This document shows, one piece after another, positions 1 to 12,596 of a stretch of DNA of 64,000 bases. Position numbers and translations under genes: made by a program. The stretch is from NCBI GenBank assembly GCA_023079485.1, contig CM041084.1:15342609-15406608 (forward strand). Reading direction: 5' to 3'. The DNA is from Archilochus colubris (Eukaryota; Chordata; Aves; Apodiformes; Trochilidae). Below the pieces are notes generated by a model that was not told where the DNA came from, made no database searches, and was given only the letters and a program-made list of their open reading frames with translations. Each line of letters starts with the position of its first letter. Within the stretch, counting starts at the first letter, position 1.

Positions 1-2588
1 AAGCTGTTAGAAACAAAGGCACACAGTTATGTGATGTGCAAACATGCACAGCCCTTCTCCATGAACACCAGAAAATCAGTAACAATTGTGTTGAACTTAT
101 TTTTCTACTCTGCAACTTCCAAGCCATCAAGGAGACTACCATGGTACACAAGCTTAAGAGGAATCCAAAGTTAAAAAGGTGAGGTAGGCAGAATAGGCAG
201 GGACTATTTCATAACATATATTTTGTGAGAAGCATGATTTGCATCCTAGTACAAGAGCTGAAATTTAATACGGCATTTCCAATGTTGATTCTAATTCATC
301 TTTCAAAGGGAACAAATTTCTTCAAAGCTTTTTGGATGAAATGATGCACGCTCCAACAATGGTAATATATCAGTACAGTTCTGAATAAGATGGAACCAAC
401 ATTTGAAATCTAAAAAACTCAAAAGAAATATAACACTGTTAAAGAAAAGAGGGATTAACTCCAGCAATCTATTACTGCAACATGAAAGACGTTGGACATT
501 TTAGTGTGCATTAGAAATTCAGAACACAGATTTACATGAACAGAATAGGCTCTTTGTGTGCTCTGAACAGACTGTAAAGTATGTAATATATTACTGCTGA
601 ACAAAATTGGGACCATTCCATATCAATAATTAATCTACTTGAACTGTGTTTGCTGTTCTTGTACCTAAGGTGTCCAACAATATAACTGCCTTTACACTAT
701 GTAGCTATCACCAGCACAAGACTGTAAAGAAAAATCAAAATTGACAGAAACAGGACAAGTATGTAGATAGAACCCAAGAATTTATTTCTCTTCCCTCCAC
801 CCCAAGGTATATAAACAGTGTCATCTGGCTCTTTCTCACTAAAAACAATGATCTATTCAAATAGTAGTTTGTGAAAACAATAATACTGTTCAAAACTTGG
901 AATGAAAACTGAGCAATCCAGGTCCACAGCAATTTTCTTGTGTGTACATTAACTTCTCCTATGATTATAAAAGTTTAAAAACCAAACTGGGATAAGGAGC
1001 ATCTTGTTCAGATTAATTCAACTGGATTAAGGCTTAACATCTGAACAAACTGTTCTGACTCTGAAGTACAAAGGACAGTTCAATCACTGAACCCCAGGAA
1101 GTAATAGATGTCTTTATTAATCAATGATATATAACAGGACACCTCCTATATTGGAATTTAATGGCAATAATGACAAATATTTCCATGAACCTCTGCAAGT
1201 GGAAACTGAACAAATGCTGCATTCTCCTGAGGTTATCAAATCTTCCTTTTCATTGCATCCCTATGCTGCTTTGTATCTGCATTTACAAAACAAGGGAGGA
1301 AACAGGGTTTAGCAATAGTGAGGAGGGAATATACAGATTGCTCTTTCTGTTTGATTATAATCATCATCATAAAAGGATCTGCAGAAAATGCAGAAAAAAC
1401 AGAGTCACAGATTCCAAGATCATCAGACTCTGTTATGATTATTCAGTTTGACATCTTGCTCGGTGCAGGCCATCAGACTTCCCTGAGATGATTCCTGCTT
1501 CAGTGGTAGCAAGTCTTTTGGAAAAGCATCTAAAAATCTTTATCTTTACATTTCCAGAGATGCTGTTGCAAAGCTTAATTCACCATTAAAAAACCCCAAA
1601 CCAAAGTAATCTCAAATTCTTATCAACTCAACTATAAAAACACTGGGGAAGGAGGTATGGTAGACAACAATAGTGAGATTTGCAACAATCCAACTAACAG
1701 CACAGGAATGGAACTGGCTTAAAGGATTTAATAGGAAATCAGGAATAGAGAAGGAAGCATTACTCGACTCTTTCCTAGGAAACCACTAAAACAGAAGAGT
1801 TTTGTTTAGTTGTTTGATTTTTTTTTAAACAAAAAAAATCCAAGCTCAGACATTAATTAAAGTAAATTAGCCCTAAGGTAGGGCAGCTTCAGTTACAGAA
1901 AGGAAGCTCCTCCATTTATTAAAAGCTGTTTAAAAGATTAGATTTATTTTTAAAGATTAATAACTGGGCTCTGGTCATATATTTCTGAACATGATACAAA
2001 CCACTGTGACCTACACTATGTCATCGTTGCAATGCGAGTGTAGAAAAGACACTTAAAAGGAGGTATTTAGAGCATTTTAAACCTGATCTTTTCTATTATC
2101 TGTTCACAAGGAGGACACTATCATCTCTATCTCAGGCACTAGAGGTGGTTACAGAGTCTGTATTGTGGGCTCCACAAGACTCCAGCTTAGCTCCAGCCTG
2201 AAGACTCTTCTCTCCCAAGGATGGAGAACAGCACCTGCATACAGCAGGCATGGCAGACAGGCAGAAGGCAGTGAGGCAGCACAGCACAACCACACCTCGT
2301 GTGGCCACAAAGGCAGCAGAAAGCACCTCTTTCCAGGATATATGACACTTTTGGGTCTTGCAGTCAATGAAGTGGTGGGGAGGAAGAACATCCAAAAGCC
2401 ACCGCAAATTTAAAATGCTTCACTTCAGCTTCAGCAATGCAATATTTCTGAATGGTCAATACCAGTCAGGCTGCACTCTTTGCATCCGTGAGGTATTACA
2501 AATTAAGAGACCATACTGTCTGTCTTAGCAGCAGTGCAATTTGTCTCACTCTACAATGCACACCCAGAAACAGCAGCTTGCAAGTGCA

Positions 2589-2680
2589 TCCCAGCTGGGA
2601 GAGGTGCCAAGGATGAATCAGTCCCATGGGACCAACTGGGAAAATTTAAATGCCAGGGACAGAGGGGTCCCATGGGACCA
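2589..2680. repeat. Cluster of three perfect 12-bp palindromes
   Basis: TCCCAGCTGGGA is at 2589-2600, and GTCCCATGGGAC occurs twice (2621-2632 and 2667-2678), each time followed by CA. The two latter copies form a 14-bp direct repeat 46 bp apart. Function unknown. Confidence 0.75.
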
Positions 2681-4615
2681 AGGAGGTAGATTGAACATTA
2701 TGAACTCCTTCCTAACACGCCTGATTTTAATGAATATTACATGTGCTGTCATAAAGTGTTTTGAACTGATTTGATATAAAATCAATCCAATTCAAACTGT
2801 TTTAAAAATCCAAACTATTGATAGTTGCTATGAAATTTAGGCCTTTGCAAGAAGTGAGGCAATCAGTCTGCTCTGTGCTGGCTGCATGACTGCATTTCAC
2901 AGAGCTGCCACTCTCAAAGTAATGGGTTGAAGCTGCCCAGTTCCCTGGGCAGTGGGCACTGGACCAGCACAACCTTGTGTGATGCACATAGAGGTGCCAG
3001 AAGCGAGGGAGTGTGGCACAGACTTTGTAGTCAAAAACCCTGCAGAAAGTGGCCACTGTAGGGCCATCTAGGGAGTTCCTGTCCCTGTTTCTGGCTGCCA
3101 GTTACAGGTACCCAGTAGCTCAGGGTGTGTGAGCTGCAGGCATTGGGCAGACTTTGTTCCCAATGAGGAGGCGCTGTTAAGAAATGTTCAGGATTTGGCA
3201 GCAAGAGAGGAATATTTTCAGAGGGCTGTTCTGGACACTGGCAGCTTCTGTTCTGTTTTGAGAACTTATCCTCACATACACACTTCTGACACCCAGCACT
3301 GGCAAACGCCAGGACACTGCTCTAATTTTAAAGTAGGTGTTCTTATAAATGATGTTATATACTTATCTCTAGATTTGTGATCTACCAACATAGTTTTCCC
3401 CACACAAACAGCTAAGCATAGTGCCTCTTCTTTCCACTCAGAAGGGAAAGAGGAGGCTTCTCTGAACCCTCTCATCTCCACTCATAGGGTCAACTTTTCC
3501 GCTTCTTTTTCCTTGTCTACTCTTTCAAAACTTCACTCTGTGGCCTGCTAATGCTCAGTTAAGCAAGCACAGCCATAACAGCCCTCTTGCCGTCTGCTCC
3601 CCCACATTTTGCCTGAAAAGCTGGGATGGAGTAAAACATCACTTCCCTGCTCTGCTGGGCCCTCACTCCCTCCTCACAAGCAGCAGCAGCGGGCGGTGAT
3701 CTGCACCCACAGCAGTTGTGATGCCTCTCTGCTCCTCCTCAGTAAGGTTTGATCTACAGAACAATCCTAATGAGTGTAGACAACAGCATCGTGCCCTCTG
3801 TCATGAAGAACTCTGAGCCCTGCACACCCATTTGTGAAGGCAGGAACGAGGTGAGCAATGTTACTTACTTCTGTGGTGTTTGGAGAGCAATTAGTGCCTT
3901 CTCTGCATCAGTGGTCTGAGCAAGGATGTGGTGTGGATAATTCCCTGTCTGAGGAGACTGAGTCATGCTCCACCTTGCCATGGAGCTGGTCAAGCTCTGT
4001 GAAGGCAGCTGGGACACACACTGCCTTGTCCAGCCCTCTCCTGCCACTGTGCTGCACTGGGAAGGCAGCATCAGGAGATGGCTGCAGGAAGCCTAAGATG
4101 CCCAAAAATCAGTGGGGTTATCTTCTCTTCTGGCCCAAATGGCCCCTAAGTCCACAGCAAACAGTTTCTGTCCCAGCCTAAGTACCAGGAACCAACCTAT
4201 TTCCTGGGACAGTCCAGAAACTGGACAGCAAAATCAAAGTTCACTAGGGCCTGGCCTCAGCAGGCCAGAACACCCCAAAGGGGCCCTGACAAAACACCTC
4301 TGTCTTCTTTCCTAGAGCAGCTCATGCTTGTGTGGCAGCCCTGAGCCTTGGGTGCTCCTCCAAGGCATGGGAGTGGGTCTGGAGGGGGACTGTCACCCTG
4401 TTGTTACCAAGCAGCCAAAACACAGGTGCTCCAGCACTGCAGGTGCAGAGAGCTCTCCTGGCTCTGTCCCAGACAGCTGCTCCTCCCTTCCTGTACCAGC
4501 GGGACAGCGGCCATGTTGAGGTACTCTGCACACCCAGGAGGACAAAGAAGGGATGGCTCACACAAAGCTTTTCCCTTGTTCATAGCTGCTAGTGCCTAGC
4601 AAGAATTGTCAATTG

Positions 4616-4639
4616 CCAGTTCCCTCCACTGGGAACTGG
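4616..4639. repeat. Short hairpin, 9-bp perfect stem
   Basis: CCAGTTCCC (4616-4624) and GGGAACTGG (4631-4639) are perfect reverse complements around a 6-nt loop. Probably fortuitous in an intron. Confidence 0.6.
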
Positions 4640-4732
4640 AGTTTCTGCTGTAACAATAACAGTAAGAAGAGACTTCTATTTTTGTAAAAGTGTGACAAAG
4701 CCATTTCCAGGTCTGCGTTTCCTATTTTGTGG

Positions 4733-4822
4733 GAATAATATATAACTATAATAAATGGTATATAAAATAATAGTATAATAAATAAATATATAACTGTAAC
4801 AAATATATAACTATACTGTAGA
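4733..4822. repeat. AT-rich low-complexity tract
   Basis: About 90 bp made almost only of A and T, with TATATAACTATA repeated near both ends (about 4739 and 4803). A degenerate simple repeat inside JCAD intron 2. Confidence 0.75.
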
Positions 4823-5926
4823 TGGGCAGGTTTCACCCCTTGCATTTTGAGATGCATTTACATGTTGTGTACTTTGCTCTCTAGAAGGGATGGTTCCATG
4901 TGGAACCTTCACTGCAGCTGGGACTTGCTGCCCTAGGACTGCTTTACAGGGCTGACATCTCTTCCCACCAGTTATCCTTGCTCACAAGCAAGAGCCATTC
5001 CTACTCCAGGCAGACAGGATTGCAAGGGGAAGAGATATGAAGAAAAAGAGTAGATGAGCCCAGCAGTCAGAGGACACTTGCCTTTGCCACATGTAGTTAC
5101 TGAAGGTCTATCTAAGAGGGCAACCTCTCAAGGCTGTTCTGCCCTGCTTTCAGTTTCAAGCCCGTTCAGCAGGAGGAAGGGGCTTTTCCTTGTAAACCAT
5201 CATCACATTTGGGCTGGCTTCCAGTCCTGCTCTAGCCCCTTTCCTTTGTTCATCTGCAGCACTCAAATAGCCACAGAACAATGGCTGAGCTGTGGTGTGT
5301 ACACACAGCTCTTCCTGCCCGGCCCCAGCACGCACGTACTCTGTCTTAAGTAAGCCATGGGTGTACAAGCAGGTTTGATGGAGTGACGACAAGAGCTTCC
5401 ACTGGCTTTGAGCTGTTTTAAAAAGAAACACAAGGAATCATCTCATGTTTACTCCACAAGAGTGGTCTTAAAGAACCACAAAAGTCCTCAGTGCATGTAG
5501 GATCACCCAGTGAGAGCTGCACATGGCTGTATCTACAGCAAAACTCAGGGCATGTACATGGCAGAAGCTCTGTTCAGTTTTCTAAGACTAAAGAAAAGAA
5601 CTGTTCCCCCTTTTTTTATTTTACTGTACTTGGACTGAACTTTTCTAGGCTCATCAGAAAGACCTTTCAGATTCAGACCATATTAGTAAATTAAATTTTC
5701 CCAGACTTTGGCTACCTCCCATCACACTGACATTCTCAAAGGTCTCACTCCAGAAGAAAATTAACACATGTGCCACTGCTTTGTGGGGGTTTACTGTGCA
5801 TGGAAATGGTCTCTAGTATGGGAGCAGGAAAAGATCATAGGAAGGTGGTCTCCAGGGTTAGAATCATGCTTAGTTATCCATCAAGACCAAAAGGAAGAGA
5901 AAGCAAAGCCATGGCATGATGCTGAA

Positions 5927-5932
5927 ACTTAC
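5927..5932 (-). other. JCAD: Splice donor GTAAGT after JCAD exon 2
   Basis: The minus strand reads GAAGGGGG then GTAAGT, a near-consensus 5' splice site that ends the open frame in phase 2. The run of G at the exon end leaves only one possible GT, so the boundary is not ambiguous. Confidence 0.88.
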
Positions 5933-6231
5933 CCCCCTTCTGAAGTATGAAAAGTGGACAAACCCTGAAGGTCGTGGTGGTAACCAGGACCTGCTTGCCT
6001 CCCTTGGCTCCCATGGCTGCTTTCAGTGCTGCTCGAGTTGATTTTTACCAGAGGTTTCTTGCTGTAAGCTCCAGCTCTTGATTCTGCCTCAAACCCATTC
6101 AGCGTTCTCTGAGCGGATCTGTTCCCCGTGATTTCATGCCGGTATCCATCATATCTATTCTCATGTGAAACAGGGGGATTTTTTGTCAATTTGTATCCAT
6201 GAGAAATCAGAAGGTCCTCGACACTGAACAT
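5933..6231 (-). CDS. JCAD: JCAD first coding exon (N-terminal residues 1-99, partial CDS)
   Basis: This exon encodes the N-terminus of JCAD (KIAA1462, junctional cadherin 5 associated), a large, mostly disordered protein of endothelial cell-cell contacts. In humans it is linked to coronary artery disease and to Hippo/LATS2 signalling. The peptide starts MFSVEDLLISHGYKL and matches my memory of the human start (MYSVEDLLISHGYKL), then continues as Ser/Gly/Asn/His-rich sequence ending HTSEGG. The human exon also breaks after a TSE-A-G segment. The start is supported by an in-frame TGA 12 nt upstream and A at -3. The coding part is 99 codons plus two bases, and the reading frame stops at a GTAAGT donor, so it is one exon of a protein of about 1,350 residues. 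There is no transmembrane segment or signal peptide. The large following exon is absent from 1-5932 and should lie left of the window. Gene identity rests on the conserved N-terminus plus correct splice structure; I could not run an alignment. Confidence 0.93.
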
Positions 6232-6291
6232 ATTGTGCTGGTTTCACTCACAGCTGTGCCATAAGAAAGCTCTTCCCAGCAGGACCCATCA
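6232..6291 (-). other. JCAD: JCAD exon 2, 5' UTR part, with splice acceptor at its upper edge
   Basis: These 60 nt lie between the predicted acceptor and the JCAD start codon. Just upstream on the minus strand the intron ends in a pyrimidine-rich GGTTTTGTTTTCCAG, so the exon begins at 6291. The UTR contains two ATGs in one frame (A at 6289 and 6262) that end at a TGA at 6250-6248. The in-frame stop for JCAD itself is also here. The acceptor call rests on consensus only. Confidence 0.8.
6248..6289 (-). other. Upstream ORF (13 codons) in the JCAD 5' UTR
   Basis: The ORF reads MGPAGKSFLMAQL then TGA and ends 16 nt before the JCAD ATG, in a different frame. With the predicted exon 1, the base at -3 of the first ATG is the last exon 1 base, G, and +4 is G, which is strong initiation context. 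No ATG occurs on the minus strand from 18656 to about 18900, so this would be the first ATG in the mRNA. Close uORFs often reduce or tune translation of the main frame; that role here is inference. Confidence 0.6.
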
Positions 6292-9200
6292 CTGGAAAAC
6301 AAAACCAAACAGAAGGCCACTTTAAACAAGGAAAGATATCTTGTATCAGCTGGTAGGCTGCTGAAGCTAAAAATCTTATCCCCCGGCCTCAGTCTTCCAC
6401 CTTTATAATAAAACAGATGAAGCAAAGTGCATGCAGATGCTGATGAATCATGTGCTGACCTTCCCCAGACAATACACCTCCATGTGCTCAGCCAACCAGC
6501 AGATGCTACACTGCTGCTGACTCAGTCCATTTCACTGTAGAATTCACTGGTGATTGCAGCATTCATATTTCACTGTGATCTCAGAAAAATCTTTGCCTTA
6601 CCAGGAGGTAAGGCCACAACCTGAATCTCCCATTTCCTTAAAAAACAATTTTTCTCCAGTTATGAAGTTGCTGCAGGAGGAAAGAGTGGAGTACAGGCAA
6701 TATGCCTCTCCCTATAGCTCTGTATATTCCAATTAAGAAAGAAATATTCATATGAGCAAGGGCAAAATATGCATGGGAACAAAAATGGATTATGAAACTA
6801 CATAAGAAACCCAGGTAATGTCATGCAATACCCAAGCTAAACAGTCCTTTTTACAGATTACTCTCTTTTTGACCTGCATTGGCCTGCTGGAAATCAGTAA
6901 TCCTCAACTACAATAATACAAAACCTAGGATTTCAACTGTGCTTTATTTTTATAGCACACTTCAACTGTGTAAAATGACTGGAAACAACCTGAGATGCCC
7001 ATGTCTATTGCAACTCAGTGATTTCCAAGATAAGGGACAGTCAAGATTTTTCTTCCCAGTGAGCACCCTCAGTTCTGCACTGACTTAAGTAAAGATCCAG
7101 CAAACTGAATTAGTTGACCGGAACTGATCTCTGTTGTCTATACCACTCTCACAGCTTATTATGGCAATTACAGAATGCCCATTCTTCCAGAGTTTTAAAA
7201 CAAGTAGAAGGTAATATATATTGCTGTGCACAACAACAGATTCATTCTGATACGTCCTTCCTTGCTTGAACCCTGTGAAGAAAACATTTGTTTTTTAAAA
7301 GGTGGATAAAAAAGAAGTGAAATACATAGAAAGGTTTGTTATGTAAAACATAGAACACTCAAGATGATTCTCCTGCATGAAGACTTAATTTAACATGCTT
7401 GTTAAATTACTGTGTGCTGTTACAGTACTGTGTGTCCTTAGCAGCAGCAAGCCTACCTGAGGGACAGGGGCCCAGCATTGGCAGTGAGATCATCTCTGGA
7501 AAGATCATGACAAGCAAGTGCATTTTATACACTGGTCTCTAATGCTCTTCTTGGGCAAGAAGAAAGGGAGAACTCTGTTTCCTGTTGTTTACAATAATTT
7601 ACATGAGATGGAACAACTACCAAGATGGCTGCTGCACGTTTATTAGTACTAAATCTCTCAGGCTACATACACAAAAAAGTTGATGTGTCAGTTTAGAATA
7701 TAAACCAGTTTCTGTGGTGCAGCACTCCATATATTATGGCCACTTTTTTGCCTATTCAGTGCCCCATCCATTTTCTGCTCCCGCCCTGTCTCCTGGATGC
7801 TCTGCAGACTGTGGAGCCAGTCCAGCCAGAAGCTCAGGACCAGCCTGGTGGGGCAGCTCCTGGGCATGCAGGGACCTCTCAGCCCCTCTGCCCCTCTGTA
7901 ACCACAGCAGCCATGGTACTTGCCCGAGGTCAGCCTGCAGTGTGGAAAAATATGCACAATCTTATGCAGAGCCTCAATTTAACTGGTAACTTGGAACGCT
8001 GCAGAAGTGGCTTTTCAGCCTGAGAGCCTGCTGAGCATTTAAACCGGTTTGTCTCTAGAGCTTAATAAATCTCTTCCCTTTTCACACATGTAACACTACA
8101 CACCCTTTAAAAACAGAGAAATAAAGCTCTGTGCCGAAGATATTTTAGGAGTATCCCTTGCTAGAACAGAACTCCGAATTCCCAGTGACTGCTCTGAGTA
8201 AGCAAGCCAGCAGTAAGTACAAGGAGGCAGACAGCAGGGAGGAGCAGGACCCTTCCCTTTTGGAAGGAAGGGAAGGCTTCATAGATTATTTTTGAATGCT
8301 GACCTAAAAGGCTGATTTTCCATCCACCCACCACCCTGGATGGTGCAAGGAGCCAGGTACCAGCAGAGCAAGGGGAACAGCTGGCTGCTAGAGCTGCTCA
8401 GCCTGAGAAGAGAAAGATCCAATGTGACCACCATAAACAGCAGAAAGCCCATCAGAGTGCTTGCAGGTGCAAGGAAGAAATGTGCCCTTCCTGCTATTAT
8501 TATCAGACTGGCTTGGAGAGCAGCTTAACCCTCTCTCTGCTGCCTGCTGCAGCCATGGTGCCATATCAAAGGCAACTGGGCAAGAAATCTCAGCCTGTGG
8601 GGTTTACTCTGATCCTCCTTTTGGCACCGGTGGTGAGGAGCACCGGGGTGGAAATGCACCATGAGAAACTGGTGCAACTGTCTCCTCTGGCTCTGCAAAC
8701 TTATCACGTCTGGAAGGTAAAACCCCGCGGTGCTATGGGAGGTGGGAAGGCCCATCTGGGAGCAGGATGCTATCACTGAGACCATCACAGCTCCACAGTG
8801 GGAACAAACAAGGTGGAGAAGCACGGACCTCTTTGCCTGCCACAGTGCCCTCAGCACCAAGCTCCTGATGAGCTCTCCCCAGACCCACAACATGGAGAAA
8901 TGCTCTGTCCCCACAGCACAAGCTCCCAGGAGCTGATGGCAGTGGTGGTGGGTGGCTGCTAGCTGGGACACTGTCAAGACACATGCCTCGAAGGGCTGCA
9001 CAGAAGTCATGGGGAGGTACTGTCCCCCCACATCAGACCTGGCCAGGGGCAGGGAAGCTGGAAGCCCTGCCTGAGCAAGGCCTGCAGGACATCAACCATG
9101 TCATCACCCAAAGTCCACAAAGATGCTGGCCAGCTTTCCAAACCTAGCTGCGGTGCTAGGACGATCTTTCCACCCTCCTTTAGATAAATACATCCAAAAA

Positions 9201-9332
9201 ATTAAATCAAAGGAATTGGATTGGCAGGAGTAACAAAACTTGCTGCAGTGCTGTCTTATGAATAATCATCTGTCAGACTGGGCCAAAGAGTAAAGACTGT
9301 ACAGAGCTTCTAATTTGAGGACAGATTAACAA

Positions 9333-9360
9333 CACTGGAAAACAGTTTGTTTTTCCAGTG
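9333..9360. repeat. Hairpin with 10-bp perfect stem
   Basis: CACTGGAAAA (9333-9342) pairs with TTTTCCAGTG (9351-9360) across an 8-nt loop. Just left of an open plus-strand frame at 9366. No link between the two is shown. Confidence 0.6.
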
Positions 9361-10917
9361 CTCATTTGTTTTGTTTGCCAATGACATCAGTGCTTTCTGA
9401 TAGGGTTTGCTTCCTGAGGATGCCTGCTATCTTGCCAGCGTTTCCGACTTGTCCCCGTCAGCCGGTACCGTTCTGCATTACCCTGGAAACAGGGGCCAAG
9501 CTTTTCTCTGGAAACTTCTCAGCAGCACTCTCAGATGCAAAGAAACAAGCTCAAGATGAACGGCGGAAATCGGCATCAGCCCCCATCTACATGGACACAA
9601 TGGGGACTCACAGCCTTGGCAAGAGGACACAATGGGACCACCAGATGGAAACGTCATCAGAGCACCTCAGCTTGGGGTCCAAAATTGGGAATCTCATCCC
9701 TTCCTTGAGAAAAGCCTCAAATTCTCCTGAGAGACACCCTGAAGAAATATGGTGCTAGAATTTCTTCTGGAATCCTTCTGGAACCCATTCTCAGTGGAGG
9801 AAATGCAGTTGTTTCTGTTGATAGCCTGCCTTTATCTGCAGTTTTTTCAGTGGCAGGGACTTCCCAAGTGACTGGTACCAGCCATGATGAAGGCCAACAC
9901 TTATAGCAGTGGCACCTCCTACCTCCATGCTCTGAAATGGCTTGCACCCTGCATGGTGCTTCAAGCAGCCCACCAGCATGCTCCTTCCTCAGCTCTGATT
10001 CCAGAGAGTATTCTGGCACAGCACCCATGTGGTGGATGGGAGACCAGAAATGACTGAAAATTTAGCCTTGGCTACTCTCTGTTACATCTCTCCTGCTTTC
10101 CACTACTTGAAATAAAGTGGAAGGTGTCAACCCTTTAACTGTTTGATTATGACACCTGAAGCCCTTCTTGTGAATGATTCTCCCTGTTCACCTCTACAGA
10201 ACTATTTTAAACATTTTTGTAAGTGAATGATTCTGTATAACTTTAAAGAAAAACTTGGAAGGAACATGATTCATACTGCAAAATGAAGCATACAAACATC
10301 ATGAACTGCCAAAATTAAGGCACCCTGCATGGACACAAGAGCTGCTGCAGTCTGTAATTACATGACTTCAGGCTACAGAATTCTGCAGGACTTCTGCCTC
10401 GGTTGATGTACAGGCTAAGTAAGGCTAGTCTGGTCTACCCTGGCTTTATCTACAGCAGCTATCCAAACATTGTTCTGAAGACTGAGTTACTAACAGGCAT
10501 CTGAATTACAAAACATATTATCTAGATGGGTCACACATTAAACTAGCTTATCTTCACTCACATCTGGGTGACATTACTCTCATTACATATCAGACATGTG
10601 CCAGACAGAAGTATTTATGCAGCCAGAGTAAAGTGAAAGCAGTGCTCTCCATTCTAGGCGCTCAGTCTGAAGTGCCTACAACCTGTTTTTTTAAAGCACT
10701 AAGCCTTAAAAGTGAACTAGATACATTCAAAGCAACTGCTGCATCAACCTGGTGCCCCTGCACCTCAGCTGAGGGGTGGTAAGCTGGGAAGAGAAGACGA
10801 CATGGGAAGAGCCAGATAATTGGTTGCAGAAACTTGACTACTCCATCTCTCTGGCCACCTAATCCAATACCAACACTTTTGTACAGACAGCCCTGTATCC
10901 TGTTCACATCTGTTAAC

Positions 10918-11130
10918 TCCTCACCACCGTGTCCCCCTGTGCCCCCATTTCCCACTGCCCAGCCCTGCCATTACCACCCCCATTGCCACCTACTTCTTGC
11001 CACCCCGGAATCCCTTCCCTGCCTTCCCACCTCTTGGTCCCACCAGTCCAGCCACTCCTCCCACACAGCCCACCACCACGTAGCCCACCAACCTGCCCTC
11101 CTGCACCCCTTACAGCTTCTCCTGACCAGT
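10918..11130. repeat. C-rich, strand-asymmetric low-complexity stretch
   Basis: The plus strand is dominated by CCC, CCA and CCT words with very few G over about 200 bp. It produces Pro/His-rich frames of 129 and 77 codons that are composition artefacts. Likely a decayed simple repeat in intron 1. Confidence 0.65.
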
Positions 11131-11353
11131 CCTCAGCTGGCGTCTCTTGCAGGGAGTGGTGATGGACGTGGGGAGAAAATCTTCAGAAAATGGAGCGGCT
11201 CGGAACAGAGACAAGATTGCTGAGAACATGCGCAGACGTTTCCCAGCCTTGTCACCATAGATCCTGTTTCTGAACATGATGGCACTGCAGCTCTCAGTCA
11301 AACAGCTGGAGGATTTTTTTTCTTTCCCTTTTTTAATGTGGGCAAAACAATAT

Positions 11354-11402
11354 TCCTTCTCTTCTCCATTCTCCCTCCCTCCCCCCTCCTTTTTTTTTTT
11401 CC
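11354..11402. repeat. Polypyrimidine tract ending in a T run
   Basis: A nearly pure C/T stretch (CTCCCTCCCTCCCCCCTCC then ten or more T). A possible triplex or slippage tract of unknown role. Confidence 0.75.
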
Positions 11403-12596
11403 TTGGAAATGGCTGAATTGGTTTACCTGAAGATATTAAAATTAATTTAGCCTGAGAGACACAACCTGAAAGTCTGTGATCAAGTGATAAAAGCCTGACA
11501 GACTACAGCAATGGAAAACAGGTTCTTGTAGAAGAAGTTTTAATACCAGATGGTACTACTTGCTCAGCCTAAATATAACCCTGAGCTACATCCCAGGAGA
11601 ATACCTAAGTCCTTGGCCATCGTAACTGCTCCTGTTTCCTCACTCTGGTTTTGCATGTATGCATATGAGACAGTTTATCAAAAACAAACACATGAAATCA
11701 AGCTTTTACCTTGATAATTTCATCTATTTTGGGGACAATAAAATCAGATGGGACCATAAACAGCAGACTGCTGTGTCTGCAGCAGACCCGGCACATTGTG
11801 CCCCTGTCCTCTGCTGTGGAAACAACCATCACAACATTGACTGACTTGCAGAAACATGCTCCATTGGGAAAGATAAAAGTCACGGGCTTGGAGAGCCTTC
11901 AACAGTAATGTTCACTGTGATCAAATACTAGCTATTTAACACAAAGATAGTCTAGAACATAAGAAAAAGAGGTCAGAGAATATTAATATAATTTTAATGT
12001 GTTTGATTCGGCAGGGCTTAATTAAGCATAGGCTAGGAGTAAGGAGTAGGGAACTAGCCTCCAAACCATGAGTAAATACCTCCTAGAAATTTTCAAAGAA
12101 TGGGTGAAGTGCAAATGTACAATCTAACTTCAAACAAAAGAGGGAAGGAGACAGATCTGAGGTATCGTAGACCAAACATCACAGCTTTGATATCGACTCA
12201 GACAGATTATTATTCAACCCACTTATAGCAAGTGTGGATTTATCCCTCCTGTGGAGCAGGAGGGAGCAAGTGTGCGATCCAGGAGGAGCAGTGGCATTTC
12301 CAGCTCTCTGCTCCCTGCTCTGCGTTGCAGCTGCATCTACTCCCACGTAATAAGATCATGAGAAAACAGAAAACACAGACTTGTCAAAAACAAATTAAGA
12401 CTAATCAATTTAATTTTTTTCTTTGACAGAGTTGGGAGCATAGCGACTAGGGAGGAAAAGCAGTAGAAGTCACACATCAGAATGAGGAAAGCTTTTGATG
12501 GAAGCATGTGATATAGTCTTATATGCAAATCTGGTGAACACAATTTGAGTATACAAATGTTTCAAATCTGTACTCAAGGACTAGTTAGCAACCTCA

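Larger units (their letters stand above)
1..5932 (-). other. JCAD intron 2 (partial); no exon recognised
   Basis: Downstream of the JCAD exon 2 donor. Only short chance ORFs occur on either strand, and none resembles the long JCAD exon. It contains an AT-rich tract (4733-4822), three 12-bp palindromes (2589-2680) and a small hairpin (4616-4639), but no clear interspersed repeat. Confidence 0.75.
6292..12596 (-). other. JCAD intron 1, left part; no exon recognised
   Basis: Between exon 2 and the ancient CR1. ORFs up to 168 codons exist (minus, 8525-9031) but resemble no family I know and show no supporting splice context. It contains a hairpin (9333-9360), a C-rich stretch (10918-11130) and a pyrimidine tract (11354-11402). 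Confidence 0.65.

Noticed and set aside
1816..1840. T-run/A-run inverted repeat
   Set aside because: Made of homopolymers, so pairing is expected by chance and carries no information.
8525..9031. 168-codon minus-strand frame in JCAD intron 1
   Set aside because: No recognisable domain, no good exon boundaries, His/Leu/Cys-rich chance composition; the opposite strand is also open in parts.
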